From Brevundimonas fluminis (GTDB lineage: Bacteria > Pseudomonadota > Alphaproteobacteria > Caulobacterales > Caulobacteraceae): a stretch of 64,000 nucleotides of DNA. Shown one piece after another: positions 1-11,226 of this stretch. Within the stretch, counting starts at the first letter, position 1; every line of letters starts with the position of its first letter. The translations under genes and the position numbers were made by a program. Location: contig NZ_RQWJ01000002.1 in NCBI RefSeq assembly GCF_003934285.1, positions 310,001-374,000 of the forward strand. The letters are read 5' to 3'. The notes beneath the pieces were generated by a model. That model worked only from the letters and a program-made list of their open reading frames with translations, was not told the origin of the DNA and ran no database searches.

Positions 1-1
1 T

Positions 2-622
2 CTGAAGATTCCGCAGGGCGCGTGGTTCCCGCTGGTTCTGGGCGCCGGCCTGCTGATCCTGATGTGGACCTGGGTGCGCGGCACGCAGATACTGACCGCC
101 AAGACGCGCAAGGACTCCCTGCCGCTGACCGATCTGATCGAGATGCTGCGGGCCCGACCGCCGCACCGCGCGCCGGGCACGGCCATCTTCCTGACCAGCG
201 ACCCCGACGTCGCGCCCGTGGCCCTGATGCACAACCTCAAGCACAACAAGGTGCTGCACGAGAAGAACGTGATCCTGACGGTGCGGACCACCGATCGGCC
301 GCGCGTTCCCGAGGAACAGCGGATCAGGATCGAGCCCATCTCGGACGACTTCAAGAAGCTGACCATCAGTTACGGCTTCATGGAGCAGCCGCACGTGCCG
401 CGCGCCCTTTCCGTGTGCCGCAAGCACGGGCTGAAGTTCGACATCATGTCGACGAGCTTCTTCCTCGGCCGCCGCTCTCTGGTGCCGTCGGCGCAGCAGG
501 GCATGCCGCTGTGGCAGGACAAGCTGTACATTTTCCTGATGCGCAACGCCGCCAACCCGACCGACTTCTTCCACATCCCGCCCGGGCGCGTGGTCGAACT
601 GGGCGCGCAGGTCTCGGTGTGA
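2..622 (+). CDS. kup: Kup/TrkD potassium uptake protein, C-terminal part (5' end outside window)
   Basis: Only the last 206 residues are present; the frame is open at the left edge. The fragment begins in a final hydrophobic segment (about WFPLVLGAGLLILMW) and continues into the soluble C-terminal domain of the Kup family, with the typical stretch GTAIFLTSDPDVAPVALMHN followed by HNKVLHEKNVILTV. Kup proteins are inner-membrane K+/H+ symporters. The stop codon overlaps the GTG start of rsmB by four bases (GTGA), which suggests translational coupling with the downstream housekeeping genes. The family call is firm; the transmembrane core cannot be examined here. Confidence 0.93.
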   Translation: MKIPQGAWFPLVLGAGLLILMWTWVRGTQILTAKTRKDSLPLTDLIEMLRARPPHRAPGTAIFLTSDPDVAPVALMHNLKHNKVLHEKNVILTVRTTDRPRVPEEQRIRIEPISDDFKKLTISYGFMEQPHVPRALSVCRKHGLKFDIMSTSFFLGRRSLVPSAQQGMPLWQDKLYIFLMRNAANPTDFFHIPPGRVVELGAQVSV

Positions 623-1902
623 GCGAGGCCGAGCCCGGGATCGAGGCGCGCCGCGTCGCCGGCGCCCTCCTGGAAGGCGCCCTTTCGGGACGCGACGGAC
701 TCGCGGCGGTGCAGGCGGGCAAGCCGTTCAACGCCCTGCCGCCCCAGGACCGGGCCTTCGCCAGGGCCGTCGCCATGGGCGCCCTGCGGCGTCTGGGAGA
801 GATCGACCGGGCCCTGGACGCCCGGCTCAAGACCGCGCCTCCCCAGCAGGTCCGAACCCTCCTGCGCGTCGCCCTGGCCCAGCGGCTGGCGCTGGACGTG
901 CCCGCCTTCGCCACCGTCTCCACCGCCGTGAAGCTGGCCGAGCGCGAAGCCAAGACCCGACCCTACAAGGCTCTGGTCAACGCCGTGCTGCGCGGGCTGG
1001 AGCGTGACGGCCTGCCGGACGCCGACCCCGTGGCCAACCTGCCCGGCTGGTTGCAGGCCCGCTGGACGCAGGTCTGGGGCGTGGATGCGGTGATCGGAAT
1101 CGCCCGAACCGCGCGCGAGGAGCCGGCGACCGACCTCAGCCTGAAGCCGGGCGTCGACGCCGCCGCACTGGCCGCCGCGCTGGACGGCGAGGTCTTGCCC
1201 GGCGGCTCGGTGCGCACGCGCCGCCGCGGCGACCTGACGACATGGCCCGGCTACGACGCCGGGGACTGGTGGGTGCAGGACGCGGCCGCCGCCGTGCCCG
1301 TCCGGGCGCTGGCCCCGCAAGCCGGCGAGAGCGTGCTGGACCTGTGCGCCGCGCCGGGCGGCAAGACGCTGCAACTGGCCGCCTCAGGGGCGTCGGTGGT
1401 CGCGCTGGACCGCAATGCCTCGCGCCTGAAGCGGGTGCACGAGAACCTGACCCGCACCGGTCTGACGGCCGAGGTCGTCGCCGCCGACGCCGCGGCGTGG
1501 GACGATCCGCGCACCTTCGACGCCGTGCTGCTGGACGCGCCCTGCACCGCCACGGGCACGCTTCGCCGCCATCCGGAGGCCCTGCACGCCGTGCGCCCCG
1601 CCGACGTGGCCAATCTGTCGGACGTGCAGCATCGCCTGCTGGACGCCGGCGCCGACCGGGTGAAGCCGGGCGGGCGGCTGGTCTACTGCGTCTGCTCGCT
1701 GGAGCGGGAAGAGGGCGAGGGCCAGGTCCCGGCCTTCCTGCGCCGCCGCCCCGACTTCCGCCTGACGCCCGTCGACCCCGCGGCCGTCGGCGCGCCGGAC
1801 GACGCGCTCGGCGACCACGGCCTTCGCCTGCATCCCGGCCAGTGGCCTGAGCGCGGCGGCCTGGACGGCTTCTTCGTCGCCCGCTTCGACCGGATCGCCT
1901 GA
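619..1902 (+). CDS. rsmB: 16S rRNA (cytosine-C5)-methyltransferase RsmB/Sun
   Basis: A 427-residue protein. The N-terminal about 135 residues form the NusB-like RNA-binding domain (helical, with the conserved block TVSTAVKLAEREAK). The C-terminal part is the SAM-dependent methyltransferase, with the SAM site LDLCAAPGGKTLQLA and the two catalytic cysteine motifs LDAPCTATGTLRRHPE and VYCVCSLEREEGE. The enzyme methylates C967 of 16S rRNA. I chose the GTG at 619 because it gives the normal family N-terminus and overlaps the kup stop by four bases. The same frame stays open back to position 22, but that part is only a shadow of kup. Confidence 0.93.
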   Translation: MSEAEPGIEARRVAGALLEGALSGRDGLAAVQAGKPFNALPPQDRAFARAVAMGALRRLGEIDRALDARLKTAPPQQVRTLLRVALAQRLALDVPAFATVSTAVKLAEREAKTRPYKALVNAVLRGLERDGLPDADPVANLPGWLQARWTQVWGVDAVIGIARTAREEPATDLSLKPGVDAAALAAALDGEVLPGGSVRTRRRGDLTTWPGYDAGDWWVQDAAAAVPVRALAPQAGESVLDLCAAPGGKTLQLAASGASVVALDRNASRLKRVHENLTRTGLTAEVVAADAAAWDDPRTFDAVLLDAPCTATGTLRRHPEALHAVRPADVANLSDVQHRLLDAGADRVKPGGRLVYCVCSLEREEGEGQVPAFLRRRPDFRLTPVDPAAVGAPDDALGDHGLRLHPGQWPERGGLDGFFVARFDRIA

Positions 1903-1942
1903 CGCGCTTGCCCCCGCCCCCGGCCCGGCTTAAGCCCGGGGC

Positions 1943-2605
1943 ATGGCCGCGCCCCTTATCTGTCCGTCCATCCTGTCCGCCGATTTCGCCAAGCTGGGCG
2001 AGGAGGTCGCCGCCATCGACGCGGCGGGCGCCGACTGGATCCACGTCGACGTCATGGACGGTCACTTCGTTCCCAACCTGACCATCGGTCCGATGGTGGT
2101 GAAGGCCCTTCGGCCGCACTCGAGGAAGCCGTTCGACGTGCACCTGATGGTCGCGCCGGTCGATCCGTGGCTGGAGGCCTATCGTGAGGCGGGGGCGGAC
2201 ATCCTGAGCGTCCATCCCGAGAGCGGTCCGCATGTGCATCGCACCCTGGGGCAGATCCGCAAGCTGGGGGCGAAGGCCGGCCTGGTGCTGAACCCGGCCA
2301 CCCCGGTCGAGGTGGTGGCCGAGACGGTCGATCTGCTCGACCTCGTCCTGATCATGTCGGTCAATCCGGGGTTCGGCGGGCAGGGTTTCATCGAGTCCTC
2401 CCTGCGCAAGATCGAGCGGGTCCGCGCCATCTTGGACGCGGCGGGGTCGAAGGCGACGCTTCAGGTCGACGGGGGCGTGACCGCGTCGAACGCCGGGGCC
2501 TGCGTCGCGGCCGGAGCAGACGCGCTCGTCGCCGGAACGGCGGCCTTCAAGGGCGGCGCGAGCGCCTACGCCGCCAACATTTCGGCGCTCAAAGCCGCGG
2601 CGTGA
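1943..2605 (+). CDS. rpe: Ribulose-phosphate 3-epimerase
   Basis: A 220-residue TIM-barrel enzyme that interconverts D-ribulose 5-phosphate and D-xylulose 5-phosphate in the cytosolic pentose phosphate pathway. Family signatures are seen in order: ICPSILSADFAKLGEEV at the N-terminus, WIHVDVMDGHFVPN (metal and substrate residues), VHLMV, MSVNPGFGGQGFI and the closing VDGGV...AGADALVAGTAAF phosphate-binding motif. The length is normal. It follows rsmB after 40 bases, and its stop overlaps the GTG start of the next gene by four bases, so it sits within the kup-rsmB-rpe run. Confidence 0.96.
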   Translation: MAAPLICPSILSADFAKLGEEVAAIDAAGADWIHVDVMDGHFVPNLTIGPMVVKALRPHSRKPFDVHLMVAPVDPWLEAYREAGADILSVHPESGPHVHRTLGQIRKLGAKAGLVLNPATPVEVVAETVDLLDLVLIMSVNPGFGGQGFIESSLRKIERVRAILDAAGSKATLQVDGGVTASNAGACVAAGADALVAGTAAFKGGASAYAANISALKAAA

Positions 2606-4365
2606 GCGCCGGACCCGACATCCCCGGACTGCGCGGCGCGCCGATGCGCACGCCCGTGAAGCCGACCGGCGCCGCCTCCGGTCCCGAACTCTGGCCCGCG
2701 CTGGCCGGGCGAATGCTGACCCGTCAGCTGTGGATCGAGCTCTACGGCCTCCCCGGCTACGGCGGCACGCTGGGCGGGACGAAGGTCGCCGCCTTCGCCT
2801 GCGCGCCGAAGGATCCGCGCCCGGTCGACGCGACGCTGGGCAGGTCGGTTCTGGACGGTCGCTTCGTTCTGGCCGGAACGGCCATGGACGCCGCCGCGCC
2901 CGAGGATCCGTGGAACCGCCCCAGCCCGTCGCAGCCCTTCGCGGCCCAGCTGCACGCCTTCGCCTGGCTGCCGCACCTGATGGCCGAGGGCGAGCGAGGC
3001 GCGCGCGAGGCGCTGCGGCTGGTGCGGGGGTGGGAGGCGGTCTTCCGCCGCTGGTCTCCGTTCGTCTGGGATCCCGACCGGCTGGCCCGAAGGGTGTTCA
3101 ACCTGTCCTGCGCCGCCCGGCGCCTGGGCTCCGTGGCGGACGAGGCCGACCGTCTGGCGCTCGCCGTCAGCCTGTCGCGGCAGGCGCGGCAGCTGCTGCG
3201 CGCGCCCGATCCGACGGCCCGCCGCGCAGAACGCCTGACGGCCGCGGCCCTCGCCGGCTGCGTCCTGACCGGACCCGTCGGCGCCGGTCTGCGTCGTCGC
3301 GCCCTGAGCCGGCTGCCGCGCGCGTTGGTCCAGGCCGTCGGAGACGACGGCGGTCACGCCCTGCGCAGTCCGGAGGCGGGTCTGGAGCTTCTGCTGGACC
3401 TCGTCGCCCTGTCCGACGCCCTGGGCCAGATCGGCGAGCCGGTTCCGGAGCCGGTGACCCAGGCCGTGACGCGGCTGGGCAAGGGCGTGCGCACCCTGGC
3501 CCTGCCCGACGGACGCATGGGGTCGTACCACGGCGGGGGTCCTTCGAATCCGGCTTCGGTCGTGGCGGCGCTGGGTCCGGTCGAAGCCTCGGAGCCGGGC
3601 GTCGCGTGCGCCGGGTTCGCGCGGCTGCAGAGCCCGCTTCTGACGGTGCTGGCCGACGTCGCCGCGCCGCCCCGCGGAGCCTGGGGCGCGGAGGCGTGCG
3701 CCCAGCCGATGGCGCTGGAGATCGTCTGCGGCAAGGACCGGCTGGTCACCGGCTGCGGCTGGACCCCGCTGGCGTCGGACCGTCAGGGCCTGCGCCTGAC
3801 GCCGGGTCATTCCACTCTGACGCTGGGCGAAAGCTCGCTGGGCGAGCCCCTGTCCGGATGGCGGGCGGAGGTGCTGGGCGCACGACTGGCGGGCAAACCC
3901 TATGCCGTGCGGACCGAACGGCGCGACGGCGACGGCGCCGTCTGGCTGGAGATCGAGCACGACGGCTGGACGCCGCCCTTCGGACTGACGCACCAGCGCC
4001 GCCTGTATCTGGACCAGCGCATGGACGAACTGCGGGCCGAGGAACGGCTGTTCCCGACGCCCGGCCGGCCCGACGTCACCCGTCAGATCGCCGCCCCCTA
4101 CGCCATCCGCTTCCATCTGGAGCCGGGCGTGCAGGCCTCGCTGGCTCGCGATCGCCGCTCCATCCTGCTGCGGGGCCATTCCAGCCGCGGCTGGTGGTTC
4201 CGCACCGACGGGCCGGACGTGGCCATCGAGCCCTCGGTCCACGTCGATGGCGGCCTGACGCGACGGTCGCTGCAGATCGTGGTGCGCGGCTCGGCGCGAA
4301 CCGACGCCGAGACCAAGGTCCGCTGGAAGCTGAGCCCGGCGGGCGGGGCGGGGGATCCGGTGTAG
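2602..4365 (+). CDS. Heparinase II/III family protein
   Basis: A 587-residue protein with the layout of the alphaproteobacterial heparinase II/III-like family: a helical N-terminal toroid (roughly residues 30-270, containing RRWSPFVWDPDRLARRVFN) and a beta-rich C-terminal domain (about 340-580, containing HDGWTPPFGLTHQRRLYLD). These proteins are thought to cleave acidic polysaccharides, but the substrate here is unknown. I see no signal peptide. The GTG start at 2602 overlaps the rpe stop (GTGA); an ATG 42 bases later is an alternative. A gene of this family between rpe and purH is, as I recall, a common arrangement in Caulobacterales, so the neighbours are probably not functionally linked. 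Confidence 0.82.
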   Translation: MSAGPDIPGLRGAPMRTPVKPTGAASGPELWPALAGRMLTRQLWIELYGLPGYGGTLGGTKVAAFACAPKDPRPVDATLGRSVLDGRFVLAGTAMDAAAPEDPWNRPSPSQPFAAQLHAFAWLPHLMAEGERGAREALRLVRGWEAVFRRWSPFVWDPDRLARRVFNLSCAARRLGSVADEADRLALAVSLSRQARQLLRAPDPTARRAERLTAAALAGCVLTGPVGAGLRRRALSRLPRALVQAVGDDGGHALRSPEAGLELLLDLVALSDALGQIGEPVPEPVTQAVTRLGKGVRTLALPDGRMGSYHGGGPSNPASVVAALGPVEASEPGVACAGFARLQSPLLTVLADVAAPPRGAWGAEACAQPMALEIVCGKDRLVTGCGWTPLASDRQGLRLTPGHSTLTLGESSLGEPLSGWRAEVLGARLAGKPYAVRTERRDGDGAVWLEIEHDGWTPPFGLTHQRRLYLDQRMDELRAEERLFPTPGRPDVTRQIAAPYAIRFHLEPGVQASLARDRRSILLRGHSSRGWWFRTDGPDVAIEPSVHVDGGLTRRSLQIVVRGSARTDAETKVRWKLSPAGGAGDPV

Positions 4366-4371
4366 CCCCTC

Positions 4372-4409
4372 ACGTCTCCTCGCCATTCCTTCGGGACGGG
4401 AGGAGACGT
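4372..4409 (+). terminator. Perfect 10-bp inverted repeat between the heparinase gene and purH
   Basis: ACGTCTCCTC (4372-4381) is matched exactly by GAGGAGACGT (4400-4409), with a TTCG tetraloop core inside. A second copy of GAGACGTC follows at 4415-4422. No T-tract follows, so it could be a weak terminator, an mRNA-stabilising hairpin or a leader element of purH. I cannot decide between these from the sequence. Confidence 0.45.
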
Positions 4410-4470
4410 CAACCGAGACGTCTGCTAAGCCGCCCGGCGTCCCGCCCCTCCCCAGCCGCCGAGACCGCCC

Positions 4471-6075
4471 ATGCCCGCCGCTCCCGACTTTCCGCCCGCG
4501 CCCGACCGGGTCGCGCCCGCGCGCGCGCTGCTCTCCCTGTCCGACAAGACCGGGCTGGAGGGCGTCGCGCGCACCCTGCACGGCCTGGGCGTCGAGCTGG
4601 TCTCCACCGGCGGCACGCGCGCGGCGATCGCGGCGCTCGACCTGCCCGTGAAGGACGTGGCCGATCTGACCGGCTTCCCCGAAATGATGGACGGAAGGGT
4701 CAAGACCCTGCACCCCGTGGTGCACGGAGGCCTGCTGGGCGTGCGCAACGCGCCGTCGCACGCGGCGGCGATGGGCGAGCACGGCATCGGGCCGATCGAT
4801 CTGGTCTGGATCGACCTCTACCCGTTCGAGGCGACCGTGGCGTCGGGCGGCGGGTTCGAGGCGGCGATCGAGAACGTCGACATCGGCGGCCCGGCCATGA
4901 TCCGCTCGGCGTCCAAGAACCACGGCCACGTCGCCGTCGCCGTGGACGCGGAGTCCATCGGCTGGATCGTCGAGGCCCTGAAGGCCGACGGCGCCACGTC
5001 GCTGGACCTGCGCAAGCGCCTGGCCGCCCGCGCCTTCGCCCGCACCGCCGCCTATGACGCCGCCGTGTCCGGCTGGTTCGCCGGCCAGATCGCCGACGCC
5101 GCTCCGGCCCGCAAGACGATCGCCGGCACGCTGGCCCAGACCCTACGCTACGGCGAGAATCCGCATCAGGCGGGCGCCTTCTACCGCACGTCCGAGACGC
5201 GCCCCGGCGTCGCCAATGCGCGCCAGCTGCAGGGCAAGGAGCTGGGCTACAACAACATCGCCGACGCCGACGCCGCCTATGAGCTGGTCGCCGAGTTCGA
5301 GACCCCGGCCTGCGTCATCGTCAAGCACGCCAATCCTTGCGGCGTGGCGACCGGCGGAGACCTGACCGAGGCCTATGTCCGCGCGCTGGAGTGCGACCCC
5401 GTCTCGGCCTTCGGCGGCGTGATCGCCGTCAACCGGCCGCTGACCGGGGCGGACGCGCAAAAGATCGTCGAGATCTTCACCGAAGTGGTCATCGCGCCCG
5501 GCGCCGACGACGCGGCGAAGGCGGTGTTCGCGGCGAAGAAGAACCTGCGTCTGCTGCTGACCGAGGGTCTGCCCGACCCGCTGGCGCCCGGCGAGGTGTT
5601 CCGGAGCGTCGCCGGCGGCTTCCTTGTCCAGTCGCGCGACGTCGCGCGGATCACGGCCGCCGACCTGAAGATCGTGACGAAGCGGCAGCCGACGCCGCAG
5701 GAGATCGAGGACATGCTGTTTGCCTTCACTGTGGCCAAGCACGTCAAGTCGAACGCGATCGTCTATGCCAGGGACGGCCGCACCGCCGGCATCGGCGCCG
5801 GCCAGATGAACCGGCGGGACTCCGCCCGCATCGCCTCGCTGCGCGCCGCCGAGGCGGGCCACGCATTGGGCCTGCCCGCCTCGCTGGCCCAGGGGTCGGC
5901 CTGCGCGTCCGAGGCCTTCTTCCCCTTCGCCGACGGTCTTCTGGAAGCGGTGGCGGCGGGGGCCACGGCGGTGATTCAGCCGGGCGGCTCCATCCGCGAC
6001 GACGAGGTCGTCGCCGCTGCGGACGAGAAGGGCGTCGCCATGGCCTTCACCGGCACGCGGGTGTTCCGGCACTGA
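4471..6075 (+). CDS. purH: Bifunctional AICAR transformylase / IMP cyclohydrolase PurH
   Basis: A 534-residue protein that carries out the last two steps of de novo IMP synthesis. The N-terminal MGS-like IMP cyclohydrolase domain is recognised from [27 protein letters not shown] and [13 protein letters not shown]. The transformylase domain starts near residue 200 and shows [18 protein letters not shown] and the end motif [17 protein letters not shown]. The length is the family norm. The ATG at 4471 matches the usual N-terminus. It is preceded by a 105-base gap with a hairpin and is convergent with the two lipoprotein genes that follow. Confidence 0.97.
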   Translation: MPAAPDFPPAPDRVAPARALLSLSDKTGLEGVARTLHGLGVELVSTGGTRAAIAALDLPVKDVADLTGFPEMMDGRVKTLHPVVHGGLLGVRNAPSHAAAMGEHGIGPIDLVWIDLYPFEATVASGGGFEAAIENVDIGGPAMIRSASKNHGHVAVAVDAESIGWIVEALKADGATSLDLRKRLAARAFARTAAYDAAVSGWFAGQIADAAPARKTIAGTLAQTLRYGENPHQAGAFYRTSETRPGVANARQLQGKELGYNNIADADAAYELVAEFETPACVIVKHANPCGVATGGDLTEAYVRALECDPVSAFGGVIAVNRPLTGADAQKIVEIFTEVVIAPGADDAAKAVFAAKKNLRLLLTEGLPDPLAPGEVFRSVAGGFLVQSRDVARITAADLKIVTKRQPTPQEIEDMLFAFTVAKHVKSNAIVYARDGRTAGIGAGQMNRRDSARIASLRAAEAGHALGLPASLAQGSACASEAFFPFADGLLEAVAAGATAVIQPGGSIRDDEVVAAADEKGVAMAFTGTRVFRH

Positions 6076-6090
6076 GGCGCCGGGCAGCGC

Positions 6091-6543
6091 TCAGCGGCCG
6101 GTGAGTTCGGCGCAGGCGGCGGCGGCGAAAGCCTCACCCACCGCGCGGCGGCGCGCGTCGACGTCGTCCGGAATCGGCGACAGCTCGACGGTGACGGGAA
6201 AGCGCGCCAGTACCCGACCCGCCGCGTCCTTCACGTCGACGCTGCCCGACAGGCGGCCGTCGGACAGGTCGGAGCCGCGATCCAGCGCGTGGACGAAGAC
6301 GGTGGCCGTGGCCGGGGTCTCGCCCGCCAGGCAGGCGTCGGTGCGCGCCGTGAAGGCGGGCCCGAACGCGCGGGAAAACCCGTCCGGCGGGTCGTAGTAG
6401 CTGCTGCGCACCTCCACGCGGTCGATGCGGAGACGTGCGGCCGCCGCCGGCTCGATGGTGATCCGCGTCGGCGGGTTCATCTCCCAGAACGACGCCGAGC
6501 AGCCCGTGACGAAGAGGGCGGCGGCCCAGATCAGGGCGCGCAT
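6091..6543 (-). CDS. Small putative lipoprotein, function unknown
   Basis: A 150-residue protein I cannot assign to a function. It begins with a short hydrophobic signal and a lipobox (FVTGC, cysteine 15), so it is probably a lipoprotein anchored in a membrane and facing the periplasm. The rest looks like a beta-rich domain (RIDRVEVRSSYYDPPDGF; VDVKDAAGRVLARFPVTVEL). I chose the ATG at 6543 because it places the lipobox at the N-terminus and overlaps the stop of the upstream lipoprotein gene by one base (TGATG). The two genes very probably form a translationally coupled pair. The frame stays open much further upstream, but that part lies inside the neighbouring gene. Confidence 0.72.
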   Translation of the reverse strand: MRALIWAAALFVTGCSASFWEMNPPTRITIEPAAAARLRIDRVEVRSSYYDPPDGFSRAFGPAFTARTDACLAGETPATATVFVHALDRGSDLSDGRLSGSVDVKDAAGRVLARFPVTVELSPIPDDVDARRRAVGEAFAAAACAELTGR

Positions 6544-7073
6544 CAGTCGGGCGTGGCGTTGTGCGGGCCGGGACGGCGAGGGTTTCGGGCGAAGGCCGCG
6601 TCGCACAGGGCGCGGCCGAAGGCTTCCGACGCGATCATCTGGCGGTCGCCGAAGATGCCGGCGACGCGGCCGCCCGCCGGCACGTCGACCACCAGCGGAT
6701 ACCGGCCGACGATCAGATTGTCGCGGCGCGGATCGACGAGTTCTGCGGTCGCGCGGATGGTGTGCACTCCGTCCCCGTTCAGCGCCACGCCCAGCCGACC
6801 CGCGCGGCGCACGTCCTCGACATGCAGGCGCAGATCCAGCGGATAGGTGCCGTAGGCGCACATCTGCATTTCCTCGTCGACCTCTTCCACGAAGGTGTCG
6901 GAGAAGTCGTCCTCGACCTGCAGCCAGTCGCTGGACATGTAGACCGTGCCGATCTGTGCGGTCTCGGCCAGACCCGGCGGCAGGTCCATAGGCGGGCCGC
7001 CCTGCACCACGGGGGCGCAGGCGGCGGTGGCCGTCAGCGCGGCGGCGATCAGGGCGGGAGCGAGCGTCTTCAT
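6543..7073 (-). CDS. Putative lipoprotein, function unknown
   Basis: A 176-residue protein with a signal sequence and a likely lipobox (ATAACAP, cysteine 19). The mature part contains IGTVYMSSDWLQVEDDFSDTF and a region resembling secreted alphaproteobacterial proteins of unknown role (LHVEDVRRAGRLGVALNGDG). I know no function. An in-frame ATG lies further upstream at 7148, but the start at 7073 gives a proper signal peptide. It is the first gene of a two-lipoprotein pair with the 6091-6543 gene. The two products share size and type but no obvious sequence similarity, so they may be partners in an envelope complex; that is inference only. Confidence 0.72.
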   Translation of the reverse strand: MKTLAPALIAAALTATAACAPVVQGGPPMDLPPGLAETAQIGTVYMSSDWLQVEDDFSDTFVEEVDEEMQMCAYGTYPLDLRLHVEDVRRAGRLGVALNGDGVHTIRATAELVDPRRDNLIVGRYPLVVDVPAGGRVAGIFGDRQMIASEAFGRALCDAAFARNPRRPGPHNATPD

Positions 7074-7170
7074 GGCGGCGGTTCCGGACGAACGAGGTCT
7101 CCCATCGATGCCGTGCCGTTCGGCCACAGACCAGTGACATTTCAGCAATCCAGATGACTTCGCCGTAAGG

Positions 7171-8079
7171 TCAGTTCAACCGAAGCACTTCCGCCAGCAG
7201 GCGCGCCTCCGCGGCGCGGCTGGAGCCCTTGCGCCAGGCCACGACGATCTCGCGGCTGGGCGCGCCGCCGGCGCCGCCGGCCAGCGGACGCACCACCACG
7301 CCCGGCGCATCGGCCAGGCCGGCGCGGATGGCCATCTCGGGCAGGAAGCTGACCCCGAGGCCGGACGAGATCATCTGCACCAGGGTGTGCAGGCTGGTCG
7401 CGGCGAAGACGTCCTCGCCCTTGGGCGCGTCCAGCGACAGGGCCGCCAGCGCCTGATCGCGCAGGCAGTGGCCGTCCTCCAGCAGGATCAGGTCCTCGGA
7501 CCTGAGCTGACCGGACTTGACCGGTCCTGATCCCGCCAGCCGATGGTCGGCGGGCGCCACGGCCAGGATGGCGTCGTCGCCGATCCGCGCGTGATCCAGA
7601 CCGGCGGCGGCATAGGGGAGGGCGATGACCGCCGCGTCCAGCCGGCCGGCCTTCAGTTCGGCCACCAGGCGCGGGGTCAGGTCTTCGCGGATGAACAGCT
7701 TCAGGTCCGGGTGCGCGGCCTTCAGGCCGGGCAGTCGCGCGGGCAGCAGGAAAGGCGCGATGGTCGGGATGACGCCCAGACGGAACCGGCCGGACAGCGG
7801 CTTGCCGGCGTTCCGCGCCGCCTCGACCAGATCCTCGGTGCGGGCCAGCACGTCTTCGGCGCGCCGGACGGCTTCGGCCCCCACGGCGGTCAGGGTGATC
7901 TGGCCGCGCGTGCGCTCCACGACGGGCGCGCCCAGAATGCGCTCAAGCTCCTGCACCCCGCTGGATAGGGCCGGCTGGCTGACGTGCGCGGCCTCGGCGG
8001 CCCGGCTGAACGAGCCGTGCTCGGCCAGAAGTTTCAGATACTGCAGCTGTCGAAGGGTCGGGAGCATGGCGCCGGACAT
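7171..8079 (-). CDS. oxyR: OxyR-type LysR regulator with a single cysteine
   Basis: A 302-residue LysR regulator. The winged HTH covers residues 5-65 (LRQLQYLKLLAEHGSFSRAA, SQPALSSGVQELE); the effector domain follows. It carries the OxyR peroxide-sensing motif LLEDGHCLRDQAL with Cys205 in the position of E. coli Cys199. The partner cysteine (Cys208 in E. coli, nine residues on) is Leu214 here, and there is no other cysteine in the protein. OxyR activates peroxide-defence genes; katG lies 41 bases upstream on the same strand with no terminator between them, and ahpC diverges from katG. The ATG at 8067 is an alternative start four codons in. Confidence 0.9.
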   Translation of the reverse strand: MSGAMLPTLRQLQYLKLLAEHGSFSRAAEAAHVSQPALSSGVQELERILGAPVVERTRGQITLTAVGAEAVRRAEDVLARTEDLVEAARNAGKPLSGRFRLGVIPTIAPFLLPARLPGLKAAHPDLKLFIREDLTPRLVAELKAGRLDAAVIALPYAAAGLDHARIGDDAILAVAPADHRLAGSGPVKSGQLRSEDLILLEDGHCLRDQALAALSLDAPKGEDVFAATSLHTLVQMISSGLGVSFLPEMAIRAGLADAPGVVVRPLAGGAGGAPSREIVVAWRKGSSRAAEARLLAEVLRLN

Positions 8080-8120
8080 AAGACCTTCCTATGCCCGACG
8101 CCACGCCGATCGGTTCAGAC

Positions 8121-10454
<2,334 letters not shown>

Positions 10455-10459
10455 TCAGT

Positions 10460-10476
10460 TTATGGCCCCTCCATAA
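10460..10476. promoter_or_regulatory. Candidate OxyR/LysR operator between katG and ahpC
   Basis: A perfect dyad TTATGG-N5-CCATAA lies in the 228-base gap between the divergent genes katG and ahpC. It contains TATG-N7-CATA, the same 4-7-4 spacing as the half-sites of known OxyR operators, and satisfies the LysR T-N11-A rule. It is 96 bases upstream of the katG start and 117 bases upstream of the ahpC start, well placed to control both. The flanking second site expected for an OxyR tetramer is not clear. Confidence 0.5.
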
Positions 10477-10592
10477 GCCCAGTTTTTGTGCGAGTGCGAA
10501 ACGATCCATTTGACTTCGCAGGCGCAGCAATCCATCTAGGCGTCGACGGCGGCTCCCCCCGCCGAACCTCTTCATCGAAAACGGAGTTTCCC

Positions 10593-11147
10593 ATGCTGGG
10601 CGTCGGCCAGACCCTGCCTGATTTCAAGATCATCGGCGTGAAGCCGGGCTTCAACAGCCACGAGGAGAACGGCGTGTCGGCGTTCGAGCCGATCACGAAA
10701 GAGTCGTTCGAGGGCAAGTGGAAGGTCATCTTCTTCTACCCGAAGGACTTCACCTTCGTGTGCCCGACCGAGATCGCCGAGTTCGCCTCGCTGGCGCGCG
10801 AGTTCGACGACCGCGACACCGTCGTCCTCGGCGGCTCGACCGACAATGAGTTCGTCAAGCTGGCCTGGCGCCGCGACCACGCCGACCTGAACAAGCTGCC
10901 GATCTGGCAGTTCGCCGACAATGGCGGCGTCTTCGCCCGCGCGCTGGGCGTGCTGGACGAGGCCGAGGGCGTCGCGCTCCGCGCCACCTTCGTCGTCGAC
11001 CCGCACAACGTGGTGCAGCACGTCTACGTCACCAACCTGAACGTGGGCCGGGCCCCCGCCGACACCCTGCGCGTGGTCGACGCCCTGCAGACCGACGAGC
11101 TGTGCGCCTGCAACCGCCCCGTGGGCGGCGAGACCCTGGCGGCCTGA
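10593..11147 (+). CDS. ahpC: Alkyl hydroperoxide reductase AhpC, three-cysteine type
   Basis: A 184-residue peroxiredoxin. The peroxidatic Cys57 lies in FTFVCPTEI, and the C-terminus carries two further cysteines, Cys171 and Cys173, in DELCACNRPVGGETL. This CxC tail is like the mycobacterial AhpC, in which AhpD rather than AhpF reduces the enzyme. The ahpD gene follows 79 bases downstream, and no ahpF is in the window. A ribosome-binding site (CGGAG) lies just before the ATG at 10593. A longer open frame runs upstream through the antisense strand of katG and is not real. Confidence 0.96.
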   Translation: MLGVGQTLPDFKIIGVKPGFNSHEENGVSAFEPITKESFEGKWKVIFFYPKDFTFVCPTEIAEFASLAREFDDRDTVVLGGSTDNEFVKLAWRRDHADLNKLPIWQFADNGGVFARALGVLDEAEGVALRATFVVDPHNVVQHVYVTNLNVGRAPADTLRVVDALQTDELCACNRPVGGETLAA

Positions 11148-11170
11148 GCCGGTCGTCGGGCCTGAAATCG

Positions 11171-11201
11171 AGGGCGGCGGCGGTCACCGTCGCCGCCCTT
11201 T
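11171..11201 (+). terminator. Terminator-like hairpin between ahpC and ahpD
   Basis: AGGGCGGCG (11171-11179) pairs with CGCCGCCCT (11191-11199), extended inwards by CGG/CCG, and is followed by TTTCTC. It has the look of an intrinsic terminator with a short T-tract. Since ahpD has little room for its own promoter, partial read-through is likely, which would set AhpC above AhpD. Confidence 0.7.
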
Positions 11202-11226
11202 CTCATCGCATCTGAAGGACTGCCCC

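Noticed and set aside
1927..1936. A 10-bp palindrome (GGCTTAAGCC) just before rpe
   Set aside because: It is too short and common to call an operator; no regulator or second site supports it.
4366..4470. A ZTP (pfl) riboswitch upstream of purH
   Set aside because: GCCGCCCGGCG recalls the 3' part of the motif, but the conserved 5' half is absent and the known hairpin is a plain inverted repeat.
2566..4929. A 787-codon minus-strand frame opposite the heparinase gene and purH
   Set aside because: It lacks any recognisable domain and is Arg/Gly/Ala-rich, the usual shadow of GC-rich coding DNA.
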